Positions 26,743-35,264 of a DNA stretch of 64,000 bases are shown here, piece by piece; position 1 is the stretch's first letter; the number at the start of each line of letters is the position of its first letter. Position numbers and translations under genes: made by a program. This DNA comes from Burkholderiales bacterium (GTDB lineage: Bacteria > Pseudomonadota > Gammaproteobacteria > Burkholderiales > Burkholderiaceae_C). The notes beneath the pieces were generated by a model. That model was given only the letters and a program-made list of their open reading frames with translations, was not told the DNA's origin and searched no databases. The DNA is taken from positions 1 to 64,000 of the forward strand of contig JACRAY010000010.1 in the NCBI GenBank assembly GCA_016213325.1, in the 5' to 3' direction.

Positions 26743-27438
26743 ATGGCGGCGCTGCACCTGCTCAGTGGCGGCGCGGCGCTCGGGCTGGTGCGCGGGCTGC
26801 AAGCGGAATTCGAAGCCTCGCAAGGATTGAAGATAGAAGGCACCTTCGGCGCAGTCGGCGCCATGCGCGACAAGCTGCTGGCCGGCGCGCCCTGCGACCT
26901 GGTGATCCTGACCGAAGCGCTGGTGCGCGAACTGGCGGCGCAGGGGCAGGTGGATGGGGGGACGGCGCGGCCGCTGGGCGTGGTGAAGACGGGCGTGGCC
27001 TTGCCGCAAGCGGCGCCGGATGCGGATGTGGGCACCCCCGCGGCCCTGCAGGCGCTGCTGTCGGGCTCCGGCGCGATCTACTTCCCCGATCCCGCGAAAG
27101 CGACCGCCGGCATCCACTTCATGAAGGTGCTGGAAGAGCTGGGCCTGGCCGACGCCATGTCCGCGCGGCTGCGCACCTTTCCGAACGGCGCCACGGCCAT
27201 GGCTGCACTGGTGCAGGCGCCCGAGGCCAACCCGGTCGGCTGCACGCAAGTGACGGAGATCCTCTACGCGGAGGGCGTGAAGCTCACCGGCCTCTTGCCG
27301 CCGCCTTTCGAGCTGGCCACGACCTATACCGCAGCCGTCTGCACCAAGGCGCAGGACCCCTCGGCTGCGCGGGCGCTGGTGGCCCTGCTGGCAGGTGGCG
27401 CGGCCGCACCGTTGCGCTCGCGGGCGGGCTTCCTGTAG
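26743..27438 (+). CDS. ModA-like solute-binding domain protein without signal peptide
   Basis: 231-aa extracellular-binding-protein fold related to molybdate-binding ModA: LHLLSGGAALGLVRGLQAEFEASQG, GTFGAVGAMRDKLLAGAPCDLVIL, then FPDPAKATAGIHFMKVLEELG. Translation begins directly at the first beta strand, with no hydrophobic leader in either candidate start (ATG 26743, or GTG 26737 overlapping the Bug stop as GTGA). It is therefore predicted to be cytoplasmic unless it is exported by an unknown route. No modB or modC is adjacent. It may be a ligand sensor coexpressed with the Bug proteins. Confidence 0.8.
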   Translation: MAALHLLSGGAALGLVRGLQAEFEASQGLKIEGTFGAVGAMRDKLLAGAPCDLVILTEALVRELAAQGQVDGGTARPLGVVKTGVALPQAAPDADVGTPAALQALLSGSGAIYFPDPAKATAGIHFMKVLEELGLADAMSARLRTFPNGATAMAALVQAPEANPVGCTQVTEILYAEGVKLTGLLPPPFELATTYTAAVCTKAQDPSAARALVALLAGGAAAPLRSRAGFL

Positions 27439-27458
27439 GCTGGGGTGCAACCCCAGCC
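27438..27458. terminator. Hairpin between convergent ModA-like gene and htpG
   Basis: GGCTGGGG-TGCAA-CCCCAGCC: an 8-bp perfect stem starting at the last base of the ModA-like stop and ending 6 bp before the htpG stop. There is no T tract, so termination is inferred from position. Confidence 0.45.
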
Positions 27459-27464
27459 CCCCCA

Positions 27465-29303
27465 TCAAGCCAGCAGCGCGTTCACCCGTTTCACGTAAGC
27501 CGCCGGGTCCTCCGGCAGCCCGCCTTCAGCCAGCAGCGCCTGGTCGAACAGGATGTGCGCCAGGTCCTGGAAGTTCGGCGAGCCGTCGAGCTTCTTCACC
27601 AGCGGGTGTTCGGGATTCACTTCGAGCACGGGCTTCACGTCGGGCGCCTTCTGCCCGGCCTGCTTGAGCAGCCGCGCGAGCTGCGTGCTCATGCCGCCTT
27701 CGGTGACCACCAGGCAGGCCGGTGAATCGACCAGGCGCGTGGTGGCGCGCACGTCCAGTGCCTTGTCCTTCAGCGCTTCCTTCAGCTTCGCCAGCACCGG
27801 CTTGAAGGATTCGGCCGCTTCCTCGGCGGCCTTTTTCTCCGCCTCGTCCTGCAACCCGCCCAGGTCCACCGCGCCCTTGGCCACCGACTGCAGCGGTGTG
27901 CCGTCGAACTCGTCCAGGTAGTTCAGCGCCCACTCGTCCACGCGGTCGGCCATCAGCAGCACCTCGATGCCCTTCTTGCGGAAGATCTCCAGCTGCGGGC
28001 TGTTCTTCGCTGCAGCCAGTGTGTCGCCGGTGATGTAGTAGATGGCGGACTGGCCTTCCTTCATGCGCGCCTTGTAGTCGGCGAACGAGACGCTCACGCT
28101 GTCCGACTGCGTGGAGGCAAAGCGCAGCAGCCTGGCCAGCCGCTCGCGGTTGCCGAAGTCCTCGCCCAGGCCCTCCTTCAGCACCGGGCCGAACTCCCCG
28201 TAGAACTTGGCGTAGTCGTCGCCCTTGGCCAGGTCCTCCAGCATGGTGAGCACGCGCCGCGTGTTGCCTTCGCGGATCGCCTTCACGTCGCGGCTTTCCT
28301 GCAGCAGCTCCCGGCTGACGTTCAGCGGCAAGTCGAACGAGTCCACCACCCCCTTCACGAAGCGCAGGTACAGCGGCAGCAGCGCCTCGGCGTCGTCCAT
28401 GATGAACACGCGCCGCACGTACAGCTTGACGCCGTGCGCCTTGTCGCGGTTCCACAGGTCGAACGGTGCGTGCGAGGGGATGAACAGCAGCTGCGTGAAG
28501 TCGGTGGTGCCCTCGACGCGGTTGTGGCTCCACGCGAGCGGGTCTTCGTAGTCGTGGCTGATCGCCTTGTAGAACTCGCGGTACTGCTCCGGCGTGATGT
28601 CCTTCTTGGGCCGCGCCCACAGGGCGGTGGCCGAATTGACCGTTTCCCATTCCTCGGGCGAGCCCTCCTTGCGCATCATGATCGGCAGCGAGATGTGGTC
28701 GGAGTACTTGCCGATGATGGAACGCAGCTTCCAGGGCGACAGGTAGTCGGCCGCGTCCTCGCGCAGGTGCAGCGTGACGCGCGTGCCGCGTTCCGCTCGC
28801 GTGAGCGCTTCGACTTCGAAGTCGCCGGTGCCGGCGCTTTCCCAGCGCACGCCTGCTTCGGGTTTCAGCCCGGCGCGGCGGCTCTCGACGGTGATGCGGT
28901 CCGCCACGATGAAGCCGGAATAGAAGCCGACACCGAACTGGCCGATCAGCTGCGCGTCGGCCTTCTGGTCGCCCGACAGCCGGTTCATGAACTCGCGCGT
29001 GCCGCTCTTGGCGATGGTGCCGAGGTTCTCGATCGCCTCGGCCTCGGACATGCCGATGCCGTTGTCGGTGATGCTGAGCGTGCGCGCTGCGGCGTCGAAC
29101 TCGATGCGGACCTCGAGGTTGGGCGCGTCCTCGTGCAAGCCGTTGTCCTGCAGCGCCTCGAAGCGCAGCTTGTCGCAGGCATCCGACGCGTTGGACACCA
29201 GTTCACGCAGGAAGATGTCCTTGTTCGAGTACAGCGAATGGGTCACCAGGTGCAGCAGCTGGGCGACCTCGGCCTGGAAGTTGAGGGTCTGTTTCTGGGT
29301 CAT
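27465..29303 (-). CDS. htpG: Molecular chaperone HtpG (Hsp90)
   Basis: 612-aa Hsp90. The N-terminal GHKL ATPase has [25 protein letters not shown] and [13 protein letters not shown]. The middle domain contains the [11 protein letters not shown] catalytic segment. A C-terminal dimerisation domain follows, with no MEEVD tail. The start at 29303 ([12 protein letters not shown]) matches the family; the track's 29330 adds nine unrelated residues. The cytosolic chaperone remodels proteins with DnaK. Monocistronic. A sigma-32-type promoter was not evident by eye. Confidence 0.97.
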   Translation of the reverse strand: MTQKQTLNFQAEVAQLLHLVTHSLYSNKDIFLRELVSNASDACDKLRFEALQDNGLHEDAPNLEVRIEFDAAARTLSITDNGIGMSEAEAIENLGTIAKSGTREFMNRLSGDQKADAQLIGQFGVGFYSGFIVADRITVESRRAGLKPEAGVRWESAGTGDFEVEALTRAERGTRVTLHLREDAADYLSPWKLRSIIGKYSDHISLPIMMRKEGSPEEWETVNSATALWARPKKDITPEQYREFYKAISHDYEDPLAWSHNRVEGTTDFTQLLFIPSHAPFDLWNRDKAHGVKLYVRRVFIMDDAEALLPLYLRFVKGVVDSFDLPLNVSRELLQESRDVKAIREGNTRRVLTMLEDLAKGDDYAKFYGEFGPVLKEGLGEDFGNRERLARLLRFASTQSDSVSVSFADYKARMKEGQSAIYYITGDTLAAAKNSPQLEIFRKKGIEVLLMADRVDEWALNYLDEFDGTPLQSVAKGAVDLGGLQDEAEKKAAEEAAESFKPVLAKLKEALKDKALDVRATTRLVDSPACLVVTEGGMSTQLARLLKQAGQKAPDVKPVLEVNPEHPLVKKLDGSPNFQDLAHILFDQALLAEGGLPEDPAAYVKRVNALLA

Positions 29304-29466
29304 TGCATTGGGGCGACTGGATCGGCGCAACCGAGCTAGGGGCAGCCGCCGTGGATTTCAAGAACCGGCGATAGTAGCCCGGCCGGCGTGACAAAATCGA
29401 CGGATGGGCCCATGGCGTGGCCGGACGGTCGTAAGAGCCACCCCAACAGGTTGTTACAGTACGCCC

Positions 29467-29685
29467 ATGAGGCCCGATGAGTTCCTGTCCACCCTGCCCG
29501 CCGACGCGACTGCGACGGCCGCGCAAGCCACCAGTGGCTGGTACACGCTCACCATGGGTGCAGGTACTTTCCCGGCGGACGCCGTTCTCGCCGTTGCGGA
29601 CCGGCTTGCCGCGGCCCCCGGCGCCTTCTACGCCAGCGTGCGCATGGACGACGGCCGCCTGACCGCGGTGACGGTGACCTTCTAG
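29467..29685 (+). CDS. Hypothetical 72-aa protein upstream of Crp/Fnr regulator
   Basis: Small protein (MRPDEFLSTLPADATATAAQATSGWYTL...) with a pattern of short strands and Ala-rich helices, ending RMDDGRLTAVTVTF. I do not recognise a family. The start at 29467 is preferred to the track's 29404. No signal peptide or membrane segment is visible. It is followed 45 bp later by a Crp/Fnr gene in the same direction and frame, the two separated by TAG at 29683. It could be an independent short gene or the front of a longer protein interrupted by a stop. Confidence 0.45.
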   Translation: MRPDEFLSTLPADATATAAQATSGWYTLTMGAGTFPADAVLAVADRLAAAPGAFYASVRMDDGRLTAVTVTF

Positions 29686-29730
29686 GCCTTCGCGCTGGCC
29701 GTTCGCCCCCCCGTTCCGACCGCAACACTG

Positions 29731-30402
29731 TTGCGCCACCAGCCGCTTTTCAAGGGCCTGGAACCGGCGAGCCTGGCGCGGCTGGCCGAAGCGGCCGTAC
29801 GGCGCAATCTTCCCCGGTCGGACGTCCTGTTCAGGCGGGGCGACCTGCCCGCCGGGATGTACGTGGTCGTCTTCGGTTCGATTCAGCTCCTCGCACCGCA
29901 CGGCGTGCGCGGCAAGCGGCTCACCGGCGTGGTCCGCGCCGGCCAGAGCTTCGGCGAGCCGGTCATGTTCCTCCAGCGTCCCGCCATGGTGGATGCCGTG
30001 GCCGCGGAGGATTCACTGGTGGTCCAGCTTCCGCGCGAAGCACTGCTGGCTCTGGTCGACGAGAATCCGCTGCTCGCGCGCCAGCTGCTGGCGACGCTCA
30101 GCGAGCGCGTCGAGAAGCTGGTGAACGAGCTGGCGCGGCAGTCCGGCGGCAGCGGCCGCGCCCGGCTCGCCAGCTACCTGCTGGCCCACTCGGGCGCTGC
30201 CGGTGCAGGCGAGCTGGCACTGCCCGCGTCGAAGGCATCCGTTGCGTCGCAGCTCAACGTCACGCCCGAGCACTTCTCCCGGCTGCTGCACGAGCTGGCA
30301 GCGGACGGCGTCCTCGCCATCGAGGGGCGCCGCGTGCGTGTCCTGGACCGCGATCGCCTGGCCGCAGCCGCCGGCACGCACCGGCGTCGCCGCGCTCAGT
30401 GA
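29731..30402 (+). CDS. Crp/Fnr family transcriptional regulator
   Basis: 223-aa regulator. The N-terminal cyclic-nucleotide-binding-like beta roll (HQPLFKGLEPASLARLAEAA, GDLPAGMYVVVFGSIQL, GQSFGEPVMFLQRPAMVDAVA) is followed by a long helix and a C-terminal winged helix (ASVASQLNVTPEHFSRLLHELAADGVL). There is no Fnr-type cysteine cluster. The only usual initiator after the in-frame TAG is TTG at 29731, so a rare TTG start is proposed; CTG at 29728 or 29695 are alternatives. Target unknown. Its 3' end overlaps the convergent DUF6448 gene by 7 bp. Confidence 0.82.
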   Translation: MRHQPLFKGLEPASLARLAEAAVRRNLPRSDVLFRRGDLPAGMYVVVFGSIQLLAPHGVRGKRLTGVVRAGQSFGEPVMFLQRPAMVDAVAAEDSLVVQLPREALLALVDENPLLARQLLATLSERVEKLVNELARQSGGSGRARLASYLLAHSGAAGAGELALPASKASVASQLNVTPEHFSRLLHELAADGVLAIEGRRVRVLDRDRLAAAAGTHRRRRAQ

Positions 30403-31013
30403 CCGTGGCCGGCCTCGCCGCCCGGCGTGGCTGCCTTGGCACCGGCGCTGCCGTGCAGCCGCTCCACGTAGTGGACATAGTCGACGTAAGCGTCCACGTG
30501 CCGACGCGCGGCCTCGACGTCGTCCGGCGCATGCTTGCGGGTCGACTGTACCGCGGCAAACCTGCGGTGCAGACCCTGCTCGGCCTCGTCGAAGATCATG
30601 CGCGCCACGGGCTTGATTTGCCCGTTGTCAATGGATTTGTCCGCTGCCGCTACCGCCGGTTCGATGTGGCCAGCCGGCTTCAACCCGGTGTACGGCGCCC
30701 CCTCGCCGGCCCGGTGTACGCGCACCAGCGTTTCATAGAAGGACTGGTCGGCGAGGTCACGTGCGGCGCCGCCTTGCTTGCGCACGGCCGCCGCGCGCTC
30801 GAACGCCGCGCGCACCTCGCTTTCGTTGGCCTTGCGCACCCAGCCCAGCACCAGGTTGACGTTGCCGCTGTCAAGCGCCTTTCGGCCCTGCTGGACCACC
30901 GGCCCGTCCAGGGCGTCGCAGTGGGCCTGCGCGGGCGTACCCCAGGCAAACGCGAGCGCGGCAACAGCCGCACCGAGGTACCGGGCATAGGGAGAACGAG
31001 TGACTTGCTTCAT
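30396..31013 (-). CDS. DUF6448 family secreted protein
   Basis: 205-aa exported protein. The start at 31013 follows AAGGAG by 7 nt and gives a signal peptide (KQVTRSPYARYLGAAVAALAFAWGTPAQAH). The mature part begins HCDALDGPVV and carries LGWVRKANESEVRAAFERA, then GLKPAGHIEPAVAAADKSIDNG, and ends in a His-rich tail (GGEAGHGH). The content matches DUF6448. The His at the mature N-terminus and the C-terminal His tail could bind metal, which is inference. The track's 31160 start is not supported. Confidence 0.85.
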   Translation of the reverse strand: MKQVTRSPYARYLGAAVAALAFAWGTPAQAHCDALDGPVVQQGRKALDSGNVNLVLGWVRKANESEVRAAFERAAAVRKQGGAARDLADQSFYETLVRVHRAGEGAPYTGLKPAGHIEPAVAAADKSIDNGQIKPVARMIFDEAEQGLHRRFAAVQSTRKHAPDDVEAARRHVDAYVDYVHYVERLHGSAGAKAATPGGEAGHGH

Positions 31014-31188
31014 GGAATGCTCCTTGGTTGGCTGCCGTAGGGGGAGCGCCAAGGCGTCCTTCCGGACCCCGGGCGCAAGCCCGGATTCCCGGGCCCAGCG
31101 GTGAGACGGGAGGCCGCCTGCGGCGTTCACGGCGAGCGTCGGGCCCTTAACAGTTGTCAAGAAACACCGCGCCGCGCGCGATGGGGCA

Positions 31189-32547
31189 TCAGTAAGCGGG
31201 CTCGACCCGCGCGATCAGGCCGCTGCGGTCTTCACGGTTGCGCAGCGTCAGGCGCAGGCCGCAGCGCTTCGCGGCGCTCTGCGCGATGGCGAGGCCCAGT
31301 CCGCTGCCGCTGGTGCCGTTGCCCGGCACCCGGAAGAAGCGGTCGAACACGCGCGGCAACAGGTCCGGCGGGATGCCCGGGCCGGTGTCGACCACTTCCA
31401 CGGCAGGCCGCCCCCCGTCATCGATCAGCCGCACGTCGACCACGCCGCCTTCGGGCGTGTAGCGCAAGGCGTTCTCGATCAGGTTGTCCAGCAGGCTGCG
31501 CAGGTCGCCGGGCGCACAGCGCAGCGTCACGGGCGCAGCGGGCGGCTCGGGGGGGCCCACCAGCCCCAGGTCGATGTTGCGCTGGTCCGCCAGTGCGATC
31601 AGCGTGTTCATGCTTTCGTGCAGCTGCGCCTGCAGGTCCACCGGTGCCGGGCCTTCGGCGGCTGCGGCCTCGTGGCGCGACATCTTCAGCAGCTGGTCGA
31701 CCAGCCGCTGCGCGCGCTTCACGCCGGTTTCGAGCTGGGCGAAGCGCTCGGCCGACTCGCCGCTGCAGCAGTCGCCGCGCAGGTTTTCCAGCTGCAGGCC
31801 GATCGCCGTGATGGGGGTGCGCAATTCATGCGCGGCGTCCGAGACGAAGCGCCGCTGTTGCTGGAAGGCATCGCGCAACCGTCCCAGCAGGCTGTTGAAC
31901 GATGCCACCAGCGGACGGATTTCGAGCGGCACGCGGTCGATGGACAGCTCGGCGATGGAGTGCTCGTCCTGGTCGGCCGCCTCGCGGCCGATGTCCAGCA
32001 GCGCGCGCGAAATGCTGCGCGCCAGGCCCCACAGCACCAGCATCGACAAGGGCAGCAGGATCAGGATGGGCGCGACGGCCGAACCGGCCCGCTCGGCCGC
32101 CACGTGCGAGCGGAACTGCCCGCTTTGCAGCACCTGCACCGTGTGGCCGCCGGGCGAGACGGCGGGCGTGACGAAGACGCGCCACTGGCGCCCGTCGTAG
32201 CTCACGTCATGGAAGCCTTCGCCGGGGATCATGCCCATGCGCAGGTCGGGCCACGAACTCGCCACCATGCGCCCGTCGGGGCGAAACACCTGGGTCACGT
32301 AGGCGCCCCACTTGTGCACGCGTTCGGTGCTCTGCGGCGGCGGCGCCATCTGGTCGGGGTGCGTGGCGAGGGCCTGGGCCAGCTGCTCCATCTGGTCGTC
32401 CATGAAGGCAGCCACCATGCGGCTGTAGCTCCAGTACGAGAAGGCGGCCGAGGCCGCGCCCACCAGCAGGAACAGCGGCACCAGCCACAGCATCAGGGCG
32501 CGCCTGAGCGAGCAGAGCGGGCCGCGTGGAAAGACGTGGAACTTCAT
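31189..32547 (-). CDS. Sensor histidine kinase (QseC/PmrB-like)
   Basis: 452-aa membrane kinase. TM1 is at about 17-40 (ALMLWLVPLFLLVGAASAAF), a periplasmic sensor loop of about 110 residues follows, and TM2 is near 165-182 (ILILLPLSMLVLWGLA). A HAMP-like linker leads to the H-box FVSDAAHELRTPITAIG (His near 236), N-box NLIENALRYTPEGG and G-box VVDTGPGIPPDL. Start overlaps the regulator's stop by 4 bp. It phosphorylates the adjacent OmpR-type regulator. The divergent pilus operon is a candidate target because no other gene intervenes. Confidence 0.92.
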   Translation of the reverse strand: MKFHVFPRGPLCSLRRALMLWLVPLFLLVGAASAAFSYWSYSRMVAAFMDDQMEQLAQALATHPDQMAPPPQSTERVHKWGAYVTQVFRPDGRMVASSWPDLRMGMIPGEGFHDVSYDGRQWRVFVTPAVSPGGHTVQVLQSGQFRSHVAAERAGSAVAPILILLPLSMLVLWGLARSISRALLDIGREAADQDEHSIAELSIDRVPLEIRPLVASFNSLLGRLRDAFQQQRRFVSDAAHELRTPITAIGLQLENLRGDCCSGESAERFAQLETGVKRAQRLVDQLLKMSRHEAAAAEGPAPVDLQAQLHESMNTLIALADQRNIDLGLVGPPEPPAAPVTLRCAPGDLRSLLDNLIENALRYTPEGGVVDVRLIDDGGRPAVEVVDTGPGIPPDLLPRVFDRFFRVPGNGTSGSGLGLAIAQSAAKRCGLRLTLRNREDRSGLIARVEPAY

Positions 32548-33224
32548 TCGGCCCTGGCTCCCGCTGCAGAAGGCGCCACCCGCCAGCCGAGGCCGCGCAC
32601 GTTGCGGATGGCGTCGGGACCGAGCTTGCGGCGCATGCCGTGGATCAGGACGTCCACGGCATTGCTGCTGACCTCTTCGCCCCAGCCATAGATGCGGTTT
32701 TCCAGCTGCTCGCGCGACAGGATGGCGCCGGGGCGCTCCAGCAGCGCGTGCAGCAGGGCGAACTCGCGCGCCGACAGCTGCGAACGCTCGCCTTCGACCA
32801 CCACTTCGCGCGTGGTCAGGTCCAGTTGCAGGCCGGGTGCGCCGATCACCGAGTGCGCGCTGCCGTCGCGCCGGCGGATCACGGCGCGCATGCGCGCCAG
32901 CAGTTCGCGGAACTCGTAGGGCTTCAGCAGGTAGTCGTCGGCGCCGAGGTCCAGCCCGCCGATCCGGTCTTCGAGGCCGTCACGCGCGGTCAGCACCACG
33001 ATCGGCGTGGCATCCTTGCCCTCCCGTGCACGGCGCAGCACTTCGACGCCGTCGCGCTTGGGCAGGCCCAGGTCGAGCAGCACGCACGCGTAGTCGCCAT
33101 CGGCCAATGCGCTCTGCGCGAGCAGGCCGTCCCTCACCCAGTCGACCGACCAGCCCTGCGTGCCGAGTGCATCGCGCAGGCTGGCGCCGATCATCTCGTC
33201 GTCTTCCACCAGCAGGACCCGCAT
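32544..33224 (-). CDS. OmpR-family response regulator (QseB/PmrA-like)
   Basis: 226-aa regulator. The receiver has acidic pair EDDE (8-10), phospho-acceptor D51 in LLDLGLP, and the switch lysine in LLKPYEF. The C-terminal winged helix is OmpR-type (REFALLHALLERPGAILSREQL, then VDVLIHGMRRKLG). First gene of the two-component operon; its stop overlaps the kinase ATG. About 319 bp separate it from the pilin gene transcribed the other way. Confidence 0.93.
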   Translation of the reverse strand: MRVLLVEDDEMIGASLRDALGTQGWSVDWVRDGLLAQSALADGDYACVLLDLGLPKRDGVEVLRRAREGKDATPIVVLTARDGLEDRIGGLDLGADDYLLKPYEFRELLARMRAVIRRRDGSAHSVIGAPGLQLDLTTREVVVEGERSQLSAREFALLHALLERPGAILSREQLENRIYGWGEEVSSNAVDVLIHGMRRKLGPDAIRNVRGLGWRVAPSAAGARAE

Positions 33225-33543
33225 GTCGTCTCCTTGCGCCGCCGGCCCCGCCCATCGGGACCACCGCCGAACGCGTAAGTTACTAGGTATGGATTAGCCG
33301 GCGATTACGCGCCGAAATCAACCGTTCATCACTGTTGGGGAACCGTTCAGGGTAGAATGCGGACCTTAGTTCTCGTTTCAAATAGTAACTATCTGTGACA
33401 ATTCCCGTCTCTTCTGACGAAATGATCGGAAGAACGTTGATTCAGCGTGACTTTTTTCATTGCAAACCGTTACATCAGCCCGTACATTTCAATCACCGTA
33501 AGCAGATTGCCTAACCCCCTCAGCCGATTCCCTAGGAGCCCTC
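33225..33543. promoter_or_regulatory. Divergent regulatory region between two-component system and pilus operon
   Basis: 319 bp without a gene and noticeably AT-richer than the surroundings. The direct repeat ACCGTTCA occurs at 33321-33328 and 33342-33349 (21-bp period, two helical turns), just upstream of a possible -10 TAGAAT (33353-33358) reading toward the pilin. A long untranslated leader of about 180 nt would follow. AGGAGCCCTC precedes the pilin ATG. Binding by the adjacent response regulator is inference. Confidence 0.4.
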
Positions 33544-34059
33544 ATGAAAAAGCTTAGCCTGATTGCCGCTGCACTGCTCGCGCTCAGCGGCACCACCTTC
33601 GCCGGCACCACGTCCGACACCTTCGCCGTATCGGTGTCGTTCACCAGCGCCTGCACGGTGTCCACCACCGCCAACGACCTGTCGTTCACCTATGTCGGAA
33701 TGCAGGTCGGCGCCGCCACCGACTCCACGGGCATCACGTTCTCGTGCACCCGCAATTTCGTCAACCCGACGTTCACGTTCGACGACACCGACGCGGTGCG
33801 CACGGCCTCGGCGGCGGCGTCCAGCGGCACCATCACGGCTGAAGGCTTGCTGAAGGGGCTGCGCTACACCTTGTCGGCTGCGGTGCCCACGGTGGTGGAC
33901 GGCACCGACGCTTCCGCCGGTGCCCTCGGCACGGGCGGCAGCAACGGCACCGCGGACGCCTACACGCTGACCATCAACGCCAACATGCCGGGCGGCCAGG
34001 CCGGCGACAACACCGCGGGCGCGACGACACACAACCGTACGCTGACCATCAGCTTCTAG
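33544..34059 (+). CDS. Spore coat U (SCPU)-domain major pilin, archaic chaperone-usher type
   Basis: 171-aa secreted subunit. It has the signal peptide KKLSLIAAALLALSGTTFAG, a mature domain with a paired-cysteine pattern (SACTVSTTANDLSF, TFSCTRNF), and ends in alternating hydrophobic residues (TTHNRTLTISF) as donor-strand pilins do. SCPU proteins are the subunits of archaic Csu-like pili that mediate surface attachment. First gene of the operon and probably the most expressed: good ribosome site and long leader. The downstream chaperone and usher complete the assembly line. Confidence 0.88.
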   Translation: MKKLSLIAAALLALSGTTFAGTTSDTFAVSVSFTSACTVSTTANDLSFTYVGMQVGAATDSTGITFSCTRNFVNPTFTFDDTDAVRTASAAASSGTITAEGLLKGLRYTLSAAVPTVVDGTDASAGALGTGGSNGTADAYTLTINANMPGGQAGDNTAGATTHNRTLTISF

Positions 34060-34105
34060 GCAATTCACCTAAGATGTGGCGCGACAGTGGCAGCACCATC
34101 GCGTC

Positions 34106-34507
34106 ATGGAGCTCCGCGTGAATTCCCAGGCCATCCGATCGATCCTGCTCGGCTGCGTCGCTGCGGCCCTGCTGGCCGCGGAACACGCGGACGGGGGGCA
34201 GGCCAGCGCCAGCTTCCGTGTGACGGTGAACTACACGCCGTCGCAGCAGTGCACGGCCGGGCTGGGGCCGGACGGCTTGCCGGCGGCGGAGTGCGGCTCG
34301 GGTGGCCAGATCCCGGGGGGCGGCGGGCAGCCCCCCAGCGGCGGGACCCCGCCACCGGCGCAGCAGCCGGCCCAGTCGCAGGCCTGGCCGCGTTCACGCC
34401 TCGCGGGCCAGCGCCAGGGGCAGGACGGGTATTTCATCGGCGAGTACTCCTCGCGCATCATCGTGGCTGGCGAATACGAGTACGTGGAGATGACCGTGAG
34501 CTGGTAG
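34106..34507 (+). CDS. Unrecognised secreted Gly/Pro-rich protein in pilus operon
   Basis: 133-aa protein. A signal-peptide-like segment (SILLGCVAAALLAA) precedes ASASFRVTVNYTPSQQCTA; a Gly/Pro/Gln-rich linker (about 60-100) follows, and the end YFIGEYSSRIIVAGEYEYVEMTVSW alternates like a beta strand. It sits where csuA or csuB subunits lie in Csu operons (pilin, X, chaperone, usher, tip), but I see no clear SCPU domain. It may be a shortened, linker-expanded minor subunit. The start at 34106 is tentative; GTG at 34118 also fits. Confidence 0.65.
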   Translation: MELRVNSQAIRSILLGCVAAALLAAEHADGGQASASFRVTVNYTPSQQCTAGLGPDGLPAAECGSGGQIPGGGGQPPSGGTPPPAQQPAQSQAWPRSRLAGQRQGQDGYFIGEYSSRIIVAGEYEYVEMTVSW

Positions 34508-34544
34508 GCTCGCCTCTGTCGAGCTGACTTACCCCACGATCGCC

Positions 34545-35264
34545 ATGAACACCTTCGTAAGAGCGCTGGCACTGGCGCTGGTTGCGCTGGCCCAGCAGGC
34601 CCAGGCTGCGCAATTCTCCATCACGCCGGTACGCATCTTCATGACTCCGCGCGATCGGGCGATAGCCGTCACGATCACGAACGAGAGCGCCGAGGAAGTC
34701 GTCATGCAGGCCGACCTGTACCTGTGGAAGCAGAAGCCGGACGGTACCGACGACCTGACGCTGACCGAAGACCTGATCCTGTCGCCGCCGATCCTGAAGC
34801 TCGGGCCCAACGCGCGGCAAGTGGTGCGGCTCGCCCGAATTTCGGCGACCCCGACGGACCGCGAGCTCACCTACCGGCTGATCGTGCGCGAAGTGCCCGA
34901 GGCGAAGCCCACCGAGCGGCTGACCCTGCAGGTCGCACTGGCCTTCTCGCTGCCGATTTTCATCACGCCGCCGAGTGCGAAGCGCTCGCTGCAGTGCAGC
35001 GCCGAGCGCGCGACCTCCGACGCGGTCCGCGTGACCTGCGAAAACTCCGGCCGGGCCTACGCGCAGCTGCGTGGCATCGAGGTGCTCGACAGCAAGGGCA
35101 CCAAGGTCGCGAGCCGCGACCAGGGCGCCTACATCCTGCCTTCCATCAAGCGCGTCTTCGACGTGAAGAGCGTCGCCGGGCGCATCCCGGCCGGGCCGGT
35201 GAAGGTCCAGATGATGCTGGACGACGGCAGCATGCAGGGATTCGATGCCAGCCTGCCAGAATGA
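34545..35264 (+). CDS. Periplasmic pilus chaperone (CsuC-like)
   Basis: 239-aa PapD-fold chaperone. It has the signal peptide MNTFVRALALALVALAQQAQA, G1 strand region QFSITPVRIFMTPRDRAIAVTITNES, a conserved Arg/Lys region near RQVVRLARIS, and a second Ig domain from about 130. It donates a strand to SCPU subunits and delivers them to the usher. Stop overlaps the usher ATG (ATGA). Identified by fold pattern and operon position. Confidence 0.9.
   Translation: MNTFVRALALALVALAQQAQAAQFSITPVRIFMTPRDRAIAVTITNESAEEVVMQADLYLWKQKPDGTDDLTLTEDLILSPPILKLGPNARQVVRLARISATPTDRELTYRLIVREVPEAKPTERLTLQVALAFSLPIFITPPSAKRSLQCSAERATSDAVRVTCENSGRAYAQLRGIEVLDSKGTKVASRDQGAYILPSIKRVFDVKSVAGRIPAGPVKVQMMLDDGSMQGFDASLPE

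Noticed and set aside
33342-33358. Simple sigma-70 promoter for the pilin using repeat 2 as -35
   Set aside because: No acceptable -35 hexamer at the right distance from TAGAAT; kept only as a regulated or weak promoter within the region entry.
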